From Bacteroidia bacterium (GTDB lineage: Bacteria; Bacteroidota; Bacteroidia; Flavobacteriales; Flavobacteriaceae): a stretch of 64,000 nt of DNA. The DNA lies in the NCBI GenBank assembly GCA_030427735.1, contig JAUIBP010000005.1:280645-344644 (forward strand), written 5' to 3'. How positions within the stretch are numbered: the first letter of the stretch is position 1; each line of letters opens with the position of its first letter. The notes below the pieces were generated by a model. The model made no database searches. It worked only from the letters and a program-made list of their open reading frames with translations, and had not been told where the DNA came from. Of the stretch, positions 19,159 to 29,055 are shown one piece after another. Position numbers and translations under genes: made by a program.

Positions 19159-19563
19159 TTACATCCCCACTAAACTTAATGCTTTTTTAAGAATGTCTGG
19201 GTTACTAGAAATCCAATTCATTAATTTTTGTGTAAGTTCTGGGTTATCCATTACATACTTCATTAAATTTCCTTTAGCACCTGGGTTTTTAGTTAAAAAA
19301 TCGGTAACCTTAGCTTGTGTATCTGGGTTAGATTTTAAGTATTCTGTCGCTTGACGTCTTAACGGAGAATCTTCATCTACTAATGCTTCTTTTACTTTAG
19401 CTTGAGCATCTGGATTGTTTAAAAAATAAGATTTCATTTGGTCTGCACTCATGTCTGACACTGCAGAACTTGTAACATCGCTTGCCGCCGACTTCGAAGA
19501 ATGGCATCCTGTAAAGCTTGCAACTCCTAGAGCTAAAGCCATTAATACAACTGTTTTTTTCAT
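19159..19563 (-). CDS. small lipoprotein with five NPD-type helical repeats
   Basis: A 134-residue lipoprotein with lipobox FTGC (Cys20). The mature part contains five copies of a short unit beginning N-P-(D/G/E) and followed by a helix: NPDAQAKVKEAL, NPDTQAKVTDFL, NPGAKGNLMKYV, NPELTQKLMNWI and NPDILKKALSLV, the last four spaced 14-15 residues apart. No named family is recognised. It is probably anchored in the outer or inner membrane facing the periplasm. It is followed by its own terminator, so it is likely monocistronic. Confidence 0.75.
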   Translation of the reverse strand: MKKTVVLMALALGVASFTGCHSSKSAASDVTSSAVSDMSADQMKSYFLNNPDAQAKVKEALVDEDSPLRRQATEYLKSNPDTQAKVTDFLTKNPGAKGNLMKYVMDNPELTQKLMNWISSNPDILKKALSLVGM

Positions 19564-19640
19564 AATTTAAGTGATTTAATGATTAATATGATTTTAGTAA
19601 AAATACTTCTTTTGTCTTAGTTAAAACTAAAACAAAACCC

Positions 19641-19865
19641 TTAATTATTTTTTTCTAGCATCTGTAGATACATTTGCTCTACTTTTGTTCTTGCCCATGG
19701 GGTACGGCGTAAAAATTTTAAACTCGATTTTATAGACGGGTCGTGTGTAAAACAACGAATATTAATAGTGTAGCCCATATATTCCCAACCATAATGTGCC
19801 TGAAGCTCCATTAAAATCTGCTCTAATTTCACACCATGTAAGGGATTATTTGGTTGACTAGCCAT
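19641..19865 (-). CDS. VF530 family protein
   Basis: A 74-residue basic protein matching the VF530 (DUF2132) family over its whole length: [22 protein letters not shown], then [34 protein letters not shown]. The Vibrio member has a solved structure and is described as DNA-binding. It begins 3 bp after the stop codon of the upstream helicase gene, so the two are surely co-transcribed; that suggests a nucleic-acid-related role, which is inference. Confidence 0.9.
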   Translation of the reverse strand: MASQPNNPLHGVKLEQILMELQAHYGWEYMGYTINIRCFTHDPSIKSSLKFLRRTPWARTKVEQMYLQMLEKNN

Positions 19866-19868
19866 ATT

Positions 19869-21140
19869 CTACCTCCTTCTTTCCCGAGATCTACGCCCAG
19901 AGTTTGACGAGTTACTTTTGTTTGAACTTCTATCACCTGTTTTTGCTCTTGGATTTCTACTTCTAGAGCGTCCTTGACTTTGATTAATAGGTTCGGTTGA
20001 AGCATTCGGATCGGGTTCAAAACCTTCAACAATTTCTACAGGAATTTTTATACCTATTAATTTTTGAATATCTCTTAAAAAAGTGGTTTCGTCTGCACTT
20101 ACCAGCGATATGGCTTCCCCACTAGCTCCAGCTCTACCAGTTCTACCAATACGATGCACATAATCTTCTGAAATATTAGGTATTTCAAAATTAATAACGT
20201 GTGGTAACAAAGGGATATCTAACCCACGTGCTGCAATATCTGTTGCAACCATAACGCGTATGCTTCCATCTTTAAAACCAGCTAAAGCTTTTGTTCTAGC
20301 ACCCTGGCTTTTATTTCCATGAATAGCTGCAGCTGTTATCCCTGCCGCAATCAACTTTTTTGTTAAATTATTAGCACCATGTTTTGTTCTAGTAAAAACT
20401 AAAACTTGTTTCCAATTTCCATCGGAAATTAACTTTATAATTAATCCTATTTTCTTTCCCTTAGCAACGCGATATACTTTTTGTTGAATAACATCTACTG
20501 TACTATTTTCCGGTGTCGCTTCAACATGAACAGGCTGATTTAAAATACCATGAGCCAGCTTTTTAATGTCTTTAGAAAACGTTGCCGAAAACATTAAATT
20601 CTGACGTTGTGCAGGTATTAGGGTCATTATTTTTTCTATATCTCTAAGAAAGCCCATATCTAACATACGGTCGGCTTCGTCTAGAACAAATATTTCTACT
20701 TGCTTTAATGATAATAATCCTTGGTTGCACAAATCTAATAATCTACCAGGAGTTGCTACTAATACATCGACACCTTGTCGTAATTGAGCAGCTTGTGGTT
20801 TCTGATTTACACCACCAAAAATAACGGCAGAGCGTAAATCTAAAAATTCGCTATATTCTTTTACATTATCGTAAATCTGAGCGGCTAATTCTCGAGTTGG
20901 AGTAAGTATTAATGCCCGTACAGGTCGCCGTTTTTGAGTCGTCTGTTCAGACAAAATTTGTAATAAGGGCAAAGTAAACCCTGCTGTTTTTCCTGTTCCG
21001 GTTTGGGCCGAAGCCAAAACATCTTTACCTTCTAAAATTGGCGGGATAGCTTTTTGTTGAATGGGTGAAGGTGTGTTGTATCCTTTTTTATTGATTGCTT
21101 TCAATAAGGCATCAGATAAGCCTAGTGAATTAAATGACAT
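19869..21140 (-). CDS. DEAD-box ATP-dependent RNA helicase (RhlE-like)
   Basis: A 423-residue helicase with all core motifs: Q motif ([14 protein letters not shown]), I ([10 protein letters not shown]), Ia (PTRELAAQ), II (DEAD), III (SAT), V (ARGLDIP) and VI (HRIGRTGR). A C-terminal tail of about 55 residues is rich in Arg, Ser and Asn ([19 protein letters not shown]), typical for binding RNA non-specifically. Likely roles are ribosome assembly or mRNA decay, especially in the cold. It leads a two-gene unit with the VF530 gene. Confidence 0.93.
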   Translation of the reverse strand: MSFNSLGLSDALLKAINKKGYNTPSPIQQKAIPPILEGKDVLASAQTGTGKTAGFTLPLLQILSEQTTQKRRPVRALILTPTRELAAQIYDNVKEYSEFLDLRSAVIFGGVNQKPQAAQLRQGVDVLVATPGRLLDLCNQGLLSLKQVEIFVLDEADRMLDMGFLRDIEKIMTLIPAQRQNLMFSATFSKDIKKLAHGILNQPVHVEATPENSTVDVIQQKVYRVAKGKKIGLIIKLISDGNWKQVLVFTRTKHGANNLTKKLIAAGITAAAIHGNKSQGARTKALAGFKDGSIRVMVATDIAARGLDIPLLPHVINFEIPNISEDYVHRIGRTGRAGASGEAISLVSADETTFLRDIQKLIGIKIPVEIVEGFEPDPNASTEPINQSQGRSRSRNPRAKTGDRSSNKSNSSNSGRRSRERRR

Positions 21141-21310
21141 AAATTATAATTGCAAAAGATAACATTGTGTTTATAATATCATCTTTAATGAAGTTGCAAA
21201 AGTACGCTTATTTTTTGCCTTCTCTCTTTTTTCAATGGTAAATCGTATTTATCTGTAATATAATACAAACTTATAGTGGTTTAAAGCTTTATCACGGCCC
21301 AAAATAATCG

Positions 21311-21318
21311 TAAATTTG
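21311..21318 (+). promoter_or_regulatory. -7 box upstream of hemN
   Basis: TAAATTTG matches the Bacteroidota -7 consensus TAnnTTTG exactly and lies 38 bp before the hemN ATG. No clear TTG is seen at -33, so the call rests on the -7 box alone. Confidence 0.45.
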
Positions 21319-21356
21319 TATAATGATTTTTTCCCTATAAAATAAAGCGTAAACGC

Positions 21357-22718
21357 ATGCCTAGTTTAATTCAAAAATACAACATTCCAGGACCAAGATA
21401 TACCAGTTACCCCACTGTACCATATTGGGATAAAAATGGAATTGATTTAAAAGATTGGTTAGCAACTTTAAAAGCTTCCTTTACAGAATCGAATACTACA
21501 GAAGGTATTAGTTTATACATTCACCTTCCGTTTTGCGAAAGCTTATGTACGTTTTGTGCCTGCCATAAGCGTATTACAAAACAGCATAACGTAGAAGAAC
21601 CGTACATAGATATGGTACTGAAAGAATGGCGCATGTATTGCGATTTATTTAGTGACACACCTAATATTAAAGAAATCCACTTAGGAGGCGGCACACCTAC
21701 ATTTTTTTCGGCAGAGCACTTAAAACGACTTATTAACGGAATTTTCACAACAGCACATAAAGCTAAAGATTTTGAATTCAGTTTTGAAGGACATCCTAAT
21801 TACACCAGCAAAACACAGCTACAAACTTTATTCGATTTAGGGTTTACACGTAATAGTTTTGGCATTCAAGATTACGACCCGACGGTACAAAAAGCGATTC
21901 ATCGTATTCAAGATTTCGACACCGTAAAACAGGTTACCGAAGATTCCAGAACTATCGGTTATACTTCTGTTAGTCACGATTTAATTTTTGGATTGCCCTT
22001 CCAGACCGAACAAAGCATTCGCGACACCATTAACAAAACAGTTGCTCTTAAACCAGATCGTATAGCCTATTACAGCTATGCCCACGTGCCGTGGATAAAA
22101 GGTAACGGACAACGCGGGTTTAATGAAAATGATTTACCCAAAGACGACCAAAAAAGACATTTATACGAGCTTGGCAAACAACTCTTTTTTGATGCGGGTT
22201 ATGTAGAGATTGGCATGGACCATTTTGCTTTACCAACAGACAGTATGTACAAGGCAATGACCAACAAAACGCTTCATCGGAATTTTATGGGATATACGTC
22301 TGGAAAAACCCAGCTTATGATTGGTTTGGGAGTATCATCTATAAGTGATTCGTGGTATAGTTTTGCTCAAAATGAAAAGAAAATAGACGATTATTACGCT
22401 AAACTTAATGCCAATGAGTTCCCTATATACAGAGGTCATTTACTTTCTGAACAAGATTTAATTGTGCGCCAACATATTTTAAATATTATGTGTCATCTAA
22501 AAACGTCTTGGCAAAACCCTAGCTTGCAAATGGACGCTTTACCAGATATTATTTCTCGTTTAAAAGAAATGGAAGCTGACCAGCTATTAACTATTAACGA
22601 CAATGGTTTAGTGGTAAAAGAAAAGGGCCGCATGTTTATTAGAAATATTTGTATGGCATTCGATTTAAAACTTCATGAAAACAAACCAGAAACCAAATTG
22701 TTTTCTATGACGATATAA
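21357..22718 (+). CDS. hemN: oxygen-independent coproporphyrinogen III oxidase (radical SAM)
   Basis: A 453-residue radical SAM enzyme. The cluster motif CxxxCxxC is at Cys60, Cys64 and Cys67 (with Cys69 next to it, the typical HemN CxxxCxxCxC). N-terminal YNIPGPRYTSYPTVPYW, GGGTPTFF, and GMDHFALP-like blocks with the C-terminal HemN domain distinguish true HemN from HemW. It decarboxylates two propionate groups of coproporphyrinogen III to give protoporphyrinogen IX without oxygen, in the cytoplasm. It stands alone on the plus strand and faces the convergent GH3 gene with a repeat element between. Confidence 0.93.
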   Translation: MPSLIQKYNIPGPRYTSYPTVPYWDKNGIDLKDWLATLKASFTESNTTEGISLYIHLPFCESLCTFCACHKRITKQHNVEEPYIDMVLKEWRMYCDLFSDTPNIKEIHLGGGTPTFFSAEHLKRLINGIFTTAHKAKDFEFSFEGHPNYTSKTQLQTLFDLGFTRNSFGIQDYDPTVQKAIHRIQDFDTVKQVTEDSRTIGYTSVSHDLIFGLPFQTEQSIRDTINKTVALKPDRIAYYSYAHVPWIKGNGQRGFNENDLPKDDQKRHLYELGKQLFFDAGYVEIGMDHFALPTDSMYKAMTNKTLHRNFMGYTSGKTQLMIGLGVSSISDSWYSFAQNEKKIDDYYAKLNANEFPIYRGHLLSEQDLIVRQHILNIMCHLKTSWQNPSLQMDALPDIISRLKEMEADQLLTINDNGLVVKEKGRMFIRNICMAFDLKLHENKPETKLFSMTI

Positions 22719-22744
22719 CAATCGGTACTTTTAAAACACAAAGA

Positions 22745-22893
22745 GGCTGTCTAAAAGTTTAAAAGTGCGTCATTCCGTGCTTGACACAGAATCTCATCAT
22801 ATTGAAAATCAACAATAATGAGAATCTGAAATCAAAGATTCAACGAAGTTAAATAAATTCAGATTGACGAAAAATTAACTTTTTTGGACAGCC
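22745..22893. repeat. MITE-like palindromic element (149 bp) with REP-like core
   Basis: Outer arms GGCTGTC (22745-22751) and GACAGCC (22887-22893), extended imperfectly by AAAAGTTTAA/TTAACTTTTTT. Inside are CGTCATTC...GAATCTCAT and ATGAG...GATTGACG, which resemble the whole element at 2756-2838. It lies between the convergent ends of hemN and the GH3 gene. Long arms could act as a bidirectional terminator. Origin as a non-autonomous transposable element is inference. Confidence 0.75.
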
Positions 22894-22935
22894 CCAATGA
22901 TAAAAAAACAAAACTAGCTATTAATTAGATCATTA

Positions 22936-25230
22936 CTAATCATTTACAAATTCTAGTGGTTTAAATGTCTTAACCGTAGCATCTGAACCAATAAACACAT
23001 GAAATATACCTGGTTCGGTTTCCCATTTTTTATTGGCGGTATAATATTGAAGTTGCTCTGGGGTAATATTAAAACTTACAGTTTTTGTTTCCCCCGGATT
23101 TAAATCTACCAACTCAAACCCTTTCAACTCTTTTACTGGACGTGCTAAACTACCAACCAGATCGCGAACGTACAATTGCACAACTTCCCTCCCTTTCACT
23201 TTACCCGTATTGGTAATTGCTACTGAAGCGGTAATATGTTCTCCTGTTTTAAATTTTGAAGCTGATAAGGTAATATCTGAATATTTAAACGTTGTGTAAC
23301 TTAAACCAAATCCAAACGGAAATAAGGCCGAATTATCCACGTCGTTATGATGCGAAAACGTTACCTCGCCATTTGCAAAAGGACGCCCTGTGTTTTTATG
23401 GTTGTAATAAAATGGTTCTTGACCAACTGCTCTAGGAAAAGACACGGGTAATTTCCCCGATGGATTGTAATCCCCAAAAAGCACATCGGCTACGGCATGA
23501 CCATGCTCAGACCCTAATTGCCAAACTTCTAAAATACTAGGTACATGCGCTGCTGCCCAAGTTATTTCCATTGGTCTACCATTCATCAATACCAAAACCA
23601 TGTTTTTATTTACGGCATAAACGGCCTCTAATAAATCTTGCTGAACCCCAGCAAAGCCAATTTGCGACTGACTTCTACCTTCTCCAGATTGAAAAGCATC
23701 TTCGCCTAAAACCATAACCACAACTTCCGATTGTTTTGCTGCTGCTACGGCCTCATCAAATCCAGATGTATCTGTTGTATTTATAGTTAAGGGCTGTAAA
23801 AATGAACGTGCCCCAATCGACAACTCAGCCCCTTTTGCATAGTTGATTTTTGTTTTACCATCAATGGCTTCTTTAATGCCTTCTAACACCGAAACAGCCG
23901 AATTTTTCTCTCCTTGCGCTCTCCAATTACCAATTGGCGTGTCTTTATCGTTTGCTAAAGGCCCAATTACAGCAATACTATTTAGCTTCTTTTTAAGAGG
24001 CAACATATTACTTTCATTTTTCAGCAATACAATAGATTTTTTGGCAACATCCCGTGCTATCCCTAAATGCTCTTTTGTTAAAACCTGTTCTTTTTCGCGT
24101 TTTGTATTGCTATACCTATAAGGATCGTCAAACAAACCTAAACGGAATTTCACACGTAACACACGTTTTACGGCATCATCTATTAAAGCAATATCAACAG
24201 AGTTATTATCTACCAAAGTTTTTAAACTCGCTTCGTATACACGTCCTTCCATATCCATATCGCTACCCGCATGAATAGCTATATTTGCAGCTTGTAATTT
24301 ATCTTTTGCCACCCCATGAGGAATTAACTCGGCAATCGACCCCCAATCGGAAACTACAAACCCATCAAAACCCCACTGCTCTTTTAATAGTTTACGTTGT
24401 AAATATGTACTGGCCGTTGCAGGAACACCATCTACATCATTAAACGCATTCATAAAGGTTGCAACCCCGGCTTTAGACGCGGCTTTAAAGGGAGGCAAAA
24501 TAGCATTATGCAATTCATGTTCTCCTATATTTACGGTATTATAATCGCGGCCAGCTTCGGCAAAACCATAACCAGCAAAATGTTTAGCACAGGCTGCTAT
24601 AGTAAATGGATTTGACAAATCGTTACCTTGAAACCCTTGTATTCTGGCTACACCAATAACACTCGCTAAGTACGGGTCTTCTCCTGAACCTTCCATAATA
24701 CGTCCCCAACGGGCATCGCGAGATACATCTAGCATAGGAGCAAAAGTCCAATGCAACCCTGAAGCTGCTGCTTCTTTTGCTGCAATTTCGGCACTTTTCT
24801 TCATAGCATCTAAATCCCAACTCGCACTTTCTCCTAACGGAATTGGAAACATAGTTTTGTACCCGTGAATAACGTCGTAGCCAAAAATTAATGGAATTTT
24901 TAACCGTGAATGTTCCATAACCAAACGCTGTGCATCACGCGTAGCTTCGGCAGTTAATACATTTAACATAGAGCCAACCTCTCCGTTTTTCAACTTTTCG
25001 AGTTTGGTTTTATTATCTATGTCCGAAGGCACACCTGTCACATCCCAACTGCCGTTGTACTGATTTAACTGTCCGATTTTTTCTTTAAGCGTCATTAATG
25101 CCAATACCGAGTCTACTTTCTTTTCTAAAGCAATTTCACTGCGAGATTGTTGTGCTAGCATGTTACTGCCACGGCCTACAAATAAGGCCATAGCACTGTA
25201 AAACACTATTTTATTTAACTTTTTATTCAT
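22936..25230 (-). CDS. bglX: glycoside hydrolase family 3 beta-glucosidase (BglX-like)
   Basis: A 764-residue GH3 enzyme with a signal peptide ending near LAQQ, so periplasmic. The N-terminal TIM barrel includes KHFAGYG and FDGFVVSDWGS, where Asp295 is the predicted nucleophile; the alpha/beta sandwich domain carries GQEPFYYNHKNTGRP downstream; the C-terminal fibronectin III-like domain (about 660-764) begins ITLSASKFKTGEHITAS. Length and three-domain layout match BglX. It should release glucose from the non-reducing ends of beta-glucan oligosaccharides; beta-1,3 preference is inferred from the GH16 neighbour. It is the last gene of the utilisation operon, 11 bp after the GH16 gene. Confidence 0.93.
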   Translation of the reverse strand: MNKKLNKIVFYSAMALFVGRGSNMLAQQSRSEIALEKKVDSVLALMTLKEKIGQLNQYNGSWDVTGVPSDIDNKTKLEKLKNGEVGSMLNVLTAEATRDAQRLVMEHSRLKIPLIFGYDVIHGYKTMFPIPLGESASWDLDAMKKSAEIAAKEAAASGLHWTFAPMLDVSRDARWGRIMEGSGEDPYLASVIGVARIQGFQGNDLSNPFTIAACAKHFAGYGFAEAGRDYNTVNIGEHELHNAILPPFKAASKAGVATFMNAFNDVDGVPATASTYLQRKLLKEQWGFDGFVVSDWGSIAELIPHGVAKDKLQAANIAIHAGSDMDMEGRVYEASLKTLVDNNSVDIALIDDAVKRVLRVKFRLGLFDDPYRYSNTKREKEQVLTKEHLGIARDVAKKSIVLLKNESNMLPLKKKLNSIAVIGPLANDKDTPIGNWRAQGEKNSAVSVLEGIKEAIDGKTKINYAKGAELSIGARSFLQPLTINTTDTSGFDEAVAAAKQSEVVVMVLGEDAFQSGEGRSQSQIGFAGVQQDLLEAVYAVNKNMVLVLMNGRPMEITWAAAHVPSILEVWQLGSEHGHAVADVLFGDYNPSGKLPVSFPRAVGQEPFYYNHKNTGRPFANGEVTFSHHNDVDNSALFPFGFGLSYTTFKYSDITLSASKFKTGEHITASVAITNTGKVKGREVVQLYVRDLVGSLARPVKELKGFELVDLNPGETKTVSFNITPEQLQYYTANKKWETEPGIFHVFIGSDATVKTFKPLEFVND

Positions 25231-25241
25231 TACTGTCTCTT

Positions 25242-26855
25242 TTATTGAAATACTTTCACATAATCTATCTCCATGGTAGATGTTGTAAATTCAGGGGCGA
25301 CATCGCCACCTAAAGTACCACCCATAGCTACATTTAAAATGATGAATTGATCTTTTGAGAAAGGCCAAGTATCTTCGGTTAACGTAGGATTATAGGAGTA
25401 AAACTTTACATCATCAATTAAAAAACTCAATTGATTTTCGGACCATATTAAAGAATACACATGAAACTCCGATGTTTCATTTTCTATACTTGTCGCTTTG
25501 TAATTCACAGTATCTCCGTAGCTGGAAGGCGTATGAATAGCAGAAGATACTTGCCCTGGTGTGTGCCCTGAATACTCCATGATATCAATCTCACCACATT
25601 TAGGCCAACCTTCGGTGTCTATATTCGCTCCTAAAGTCCAAATCGCGGGCCAAGTTCCCGTTCCGCCAGCTAACTTTGCTCGCACATCTATACGCCCATA
25701 AGTAAACTCGAATAAACCTTGTGTTTTTAGTCTAGCCGACGTATAGTTAGCACCTTGATACGTTTCTTTTTTAGCCGTAATTTTTAACAGGCCATCTTCT
25801 ACAATAACATTGTCTGCTCTATCTGTATAATATTGTAACTCGTTGTTCCCCCAACCATTGTCTCCTGTACCAATATTATACCCCCATTTTGTTGGGTCTG
25901 GCGCACCTGCTTCATCAAAATTATCTTCCCAAATAAGGTTGGTATAATCTGGATCTTCTGGAGATGGAGATTCTTCTTCCGAAGTTAAAATAACAAACCA
26001 ACCGTTAGAATCTGCTCCTACCGTTCTTAAAACCAAATCGGTACTTGTTCTGGAAATAATGGCATAACTATGCGAACCCCCTACATAAAAGCCATGATAC
26101 CCTTTATCTGCAAAGGTTAATGTTTCTTGCCCACCAGGTGCAGATAAAGACCAGGTATCATTAAAGTCGTCTACCGGATAATTCACATATTCACTATCTC
26201 CATTTGGTGTTTGGTTAGCAATACCAAAATCTGAATCTAGAGGGCCGGATTGTCCATACATAGTCCCGTTTGTTTTATAATTTACGGTACCATCTACATT
26301 AAAAGTTATCACATCGTCGTAAGCACCTAAGCCTTCCTTATCGTATGGCGCAGCGCTCCACCAAATAGGAGAAGTTTCATCAGGTGGACCAACACCAAAA
26401 TGACCTGCAGTTTCTGCCTTAACACGCCAGCTCTTAGAACCATCTCCCGTTAAGTCTGTAATTAAATCTGCAGGTGGTGCGTACAACGCCAATACCTCAA
26501 CCTGTGTTGATGCTGTAGAGCTTAATCCGCCTTTACCAATGGCCTCTACAGTTACTGTATAGGTAAACACGCCTGTTTTACCAAAGTTATATTGCATTTC
26601 GCCATTAGGTGCCATACTACCTGCACCTTCATAAATGTACTTATAGGTTATTACGTGATCTGCAGAGGCTTTAAAATTTACTTGTCCGCTACCATCACCA
26701 TACGGGTTATCTGCATCTGCACCAACAACCTCAGCTGTAATTTGTACGTTGGAAGGTGCTTGCAAATCACCAAATTCGTAATTCTCGTCGTCGCAACTCG
26801 TAAAAAAAGCAAGCATGCAAAATATTAAACCGAACATATATTTAGAGTTTTTCAT
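25242..26855 (-). CDS. GH16 endo-beta-1,3-glucanase (laminarinase) lipoprotein
   Basis: A 537-residue multidomain lipoprotein: lipobox FTSC (Cys21), a PKD-like domain (about 32-123), a middle domain (about 128-292) beginning LITDLTGDGSKSWRV that I know from other locus lipoproteins but cannot name, and a GH16 domain (about 305-537). The catalytic motif GEIDIMEYSG gives nucleophile Glu422 and acid/base Glu427; GTWPAIWTLG and NVAMGGTLGG are also typical. The EIDIME form with the extra Met occurs in laminarinases, so beta-1,3-glucan cleavage at the cell surface is likely; the exact linkage is inference. It is preceded by the leader AATTAAGACAC. Confidence 0.92.
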   Translation of the reverse strand: MKNSKYMFGLIFCMLAFFTSCDDENYEFGDLQAPSNVQITAEVVGADADNPYGDGSGQVNFKASADHVITYKYIYEGAGSMAPNGEMQYNFGKTGVFTYTVTVEAIGKGGLSSTASTQVEVLALYAPPADLITDLTGDGSKSWRVKAETAGHFGVGPPDETSPIWWSAAPYDKEGLGAYDDVITFNVDGTVNYKTNGTMYGQSGPLDSDFGIANQTPNGDSEYVNYPVDDFNDTWSLSAPGGQETLTFADKGYHGFYVGGSHSYAIISRTSTDLVLRTVGADSNGWFVILTSEEESPSPEDPDYTNLIWEDNFDEAGAPDPTKWGYNIGTGDNGWGNNELQYYTDRADNVIVEDGLLKITAKKETYQGANYTSARLKTQGLFEFTYGRIDVRAKLAGGTGTWPAIWTLGANIDTEGWPKCGEIDIMEYSGHTPGQVSSAIHTPSSYGDTVNYKATSIENETSEFHVYSLIWSENQLSFLIDDVKFYSYNPTLTEDTWPFSKDQFIILNVAMGGTLGGDVAPEFTTSTMEIDYVKVFQ

Positions 26856-26866
26856 GTGTCTTAATT

Positions 26867-29029
26867 TTAATTTGTTTGTATGATGTCATCAAAATAGAAG
26901 TCTTCGTTGTCACCAATATTTCCGAAATCTGGAAACAGAATAACGCGATCGTATGTATTAGAAGTGCTGAAGGCTTCAAATTTTGTTAAGTCGAAACTTA
27001 ATTCCTCCCATTGATTTGCAACAGTTGTTTCGCTCAGTACCTCTACAAATACCGAAGGGTTGCCGTTACCATCGGGTTCGGATGTAGAATCTTCCATTTT
27101 AAACATGATAGGCACACCCGATCGTGGCGACCAAACTTTAACTTTTATAGTTGTATTACCTGAAGAAAAATCGGCTGCTCCGGCAAGATCCAAACTTGCT
27201 CCCGCCCATACTTGTCCGCCTGTTGGCTTGTTAATATGTGTTACTTTTGATGATATATTTTCGCCAGTCGCATCGGGATTATCAATTACTCCTGCATTTA
27301 TGGCACCAAAATTAGCATCACCAAAGCCATTCCAAGCATATTCTAAACTTGTAGATTCAAAAGTAATTGGAAATGTAATTCCTGCTTCTCCTGTACCTTC
27401 AATTTTAATATCATCAAAATAAAAATCTTCACCTAGGCCTACATTTCCGAAGTCTGGAAAAAGAATAACACGATCGTAATTATTTGATGTGTTGAAAGCT
27501 TCAAATGTTGTAAGATCAAAACGCAGCATTTCCCACTGGTTAGCCACAGTAGTTTCGGAAAGAACCTCTACAAACACCGACGGATTTCCGTTACCATCTG
27601 GTGCAGACATAGAGTCTTCCATTTTAAACATGATTGGTGTGCCTGCTCTTGGCGACCACACTAATACGTTAACCGTAGTGCCTTCAGAAAAATCTTGTCT
27701 TGCCCCTAAATCGATACTAGCTCCTGCCCATACTTGCGCTCCAGATGGTTTATTTATTTTAACCACATGTGCCGATGTATTATTACCAGACTGATCGGGA
27801 TTTGAAATCACACCAGCGTCTATAGGCCCAAAATTAGCATCACCAAAGCCCGACCATGCATAATTAAGTGTTGAAGACTCGAATGTAATAGGCATTTCTA
27901 CAGATTCTGTAGGTGCTTTATAGAAGTATAAATTATCTACAAACACCGTTCCTGCCGCCCAAGGGTTACCAACAAATTTAAACTGAGCTAAATTATCTAA
28001 AGCTAATCCCTGATCTGTAAATTCGGTTAAAGGAATATCGATACTATTCCATTCGTTAGGCACCAATTCTTTAGTCACAAATCGTTCTTGATCTGGCTGA
28101 ACTCCTGCTGGCAACGGAAAGATATCTATAGAAGATACATCTGCTGTCCAAACATCGATATGAAGATACTCCATTGGCACAGCATTTACAGGCGCACCTA
28201 AATCGATACCTTGATAACTTAAATTAATGTACTGCAACATAATGTCGCCATTTAAATCATATTCGGCATAACTACTCCCTTGACCAGATTGTCCCCAATC
28301 TGGATTGTAGTTGGAACCTTCTATGTTTGTATACGCATTGCTATATACCGAAATGACATCGCCTTCTTGACGTGCTTTTGGCGTTGGAGCCGATGCTACC
28401 GGTTGTAAAATGGCCGTAACTTCAAACTCTTGCGTATATGTTGTAGTTTCTATTGCTGCACTTTTTGCTACCACGCGAATGGTATATGTTCCAGCCTCTT
28501 GATACACATACGAAGCCACGTCACCAATATTAGCACTTACGGGATCGTCTTTACCTGCTTCTCCAAAATAAACATCAAAAGTCATAGCATAATCTGCTGT
28601 TGCGGTGACATTCACTTTTTTAGACACTGAGACATCATTTTCTATAGTCACTTCTAAATTTTCTGGTGCCTTAAATGATACTACTAAAGGCAATTCCGTT
28701 TCGGATGTTAGTCCGGTAATGCCGTATCCAATAAGTTTAACTTGATAAGTTCCTTCGGCATAAGTATGCGAAATACTCTCACCTTGTTTCACTTTCGATG
28801 CGGTAGTATTTCCGTCACCAAAAGCCACATCGTAGGCAACAGCGCCTTCTGCGTTGGGTGTAATGGTAACGAATCCTGTATTGTCTTGCGTTACGTTAAA
28901 TAATGCTGATAAATTAGATGGCGCTTGGGCGGTTTCTAAAAATTCTGTACTCCCAAAATCATCGTTGGTACAACTCCAAATAGCAGTAATTAAGAGCGCA
29001 ACACCTAAAACGTATTGTAATCTTTTCAT
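26867..29029 (-). CDS. PKD-type surface glycan-binding lipoprotein with duplicated C-terminal module
   Basis: A 720-residue lipoprotein from the ATG at 29029 (lipobox IWSC, Cys20). The frame is open to an ATG at 29056 that overlaps the susD stop (TAATG), but the later start gives a proper signal peptide and has the same AATTAAGA leader as its neighbours. Domains: two PKD-like beta sandwiches (about 35-120 and 120-205), a carbohydrate-binding-like beta sandwich (about 215-372), then two near-identical modules of about 165 residues (379-542 and 553-716). No catalytic motif is seen. In the SusEF position of the operon, it most likely binds beta-glucan at the surface. Confidence 0.85.
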   Translation of the reverse strand: MKRLQYVLGVALLITAIWSCTNDDFGSTEFLETAQAPSNLSALFNVTQDNTGFVTITPNAEGAVAYDVAFGDGNTTASKVKQGESISHTYAEGTYQVKLIGYGITGLTSETELPLVVSFKAPENLEVTIENDVSVSKKVNVTATADYAMTFDVYFGEAGKDDPVSANIGDVASYVYQEAGTYTIRVVAKSAAIETTTYTQEFEVTAILQPVASAPTPKARQEGDVISVYSNAYTNIEGSNYNPDWGQSGQGSSYAEYDLNGDIMLQYINLSYQGIDLGAPVNAVPMEYLHIDVWTADVSSIDIFPLPAGVQPDQERFVTKELVPNEWNSIDIPLTEFTDQGLALDNLAQFKFVGNPWAAGTVFVDNLYFYKAPTESVEMPITFESSTLNYAWSGFGDANFGPIDAGVISNPDQSGNNTSAHVVKINKPSGAQVWAGASIDLGARQDFSEGTTVNVLVWSPRAGTPIMFKMEDSMSAPDGNGNPSVFVEVLSETTVANQWEMLRFDLTTFEAFNTSNNYDRVILFPDFGNVGLGEDFYFDDIKIEGTGEAGITFPITFESTSLEYAWNGFGDANFGAINAGVIDNPDATGENISSKVTHINKPTGGQVWAGASLDLAGAADFSSGNTTIKVKVWSPRSGVPIMFKMEDSTSEPDGNGNPSVFVEVLSETTVANQWEELSFDLTKFEAFSTSNTYDRVILFPDFGNIGDNEDFYFDDIIQTN
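26882..27373 (-). repeat. tandem module copy 2 in the glycan-binding protein
   Basis: Encodes residues from FPITFES to YFDDI of the second module, about 174-175 residues after copy 1. Shared blocks include GFGDANFG, DGNGNPSVFVEVLSETT and RVILFPDFGN. Protein identity is very high by eye, with one inserted residue. Confidence 0.9.
27404..27895 (-). repeat. tandem module copy 1 in the glycan-binding protein
   Basis: Encodes MPITFES to YFDDI, the first of two tandem carbohydrate-binding-like modules. It shares long identical blocks with copy 2 at 26882-27373, showing a rather recent internal duplication. Confidence 0.9.
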
Positions 29030-29055
29030 CTTTCTTAATTTTAGTTTTGTTTGCA

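Noticed and set aside
27060..27422. 120-residue plus-strand frame inside the glycan-binding lipoprotein gene
   Set aside because: It mirrors the repeat module on the opposite strand; a similar frame appears over the other module copy, which shows it is a by-product of the repeat.
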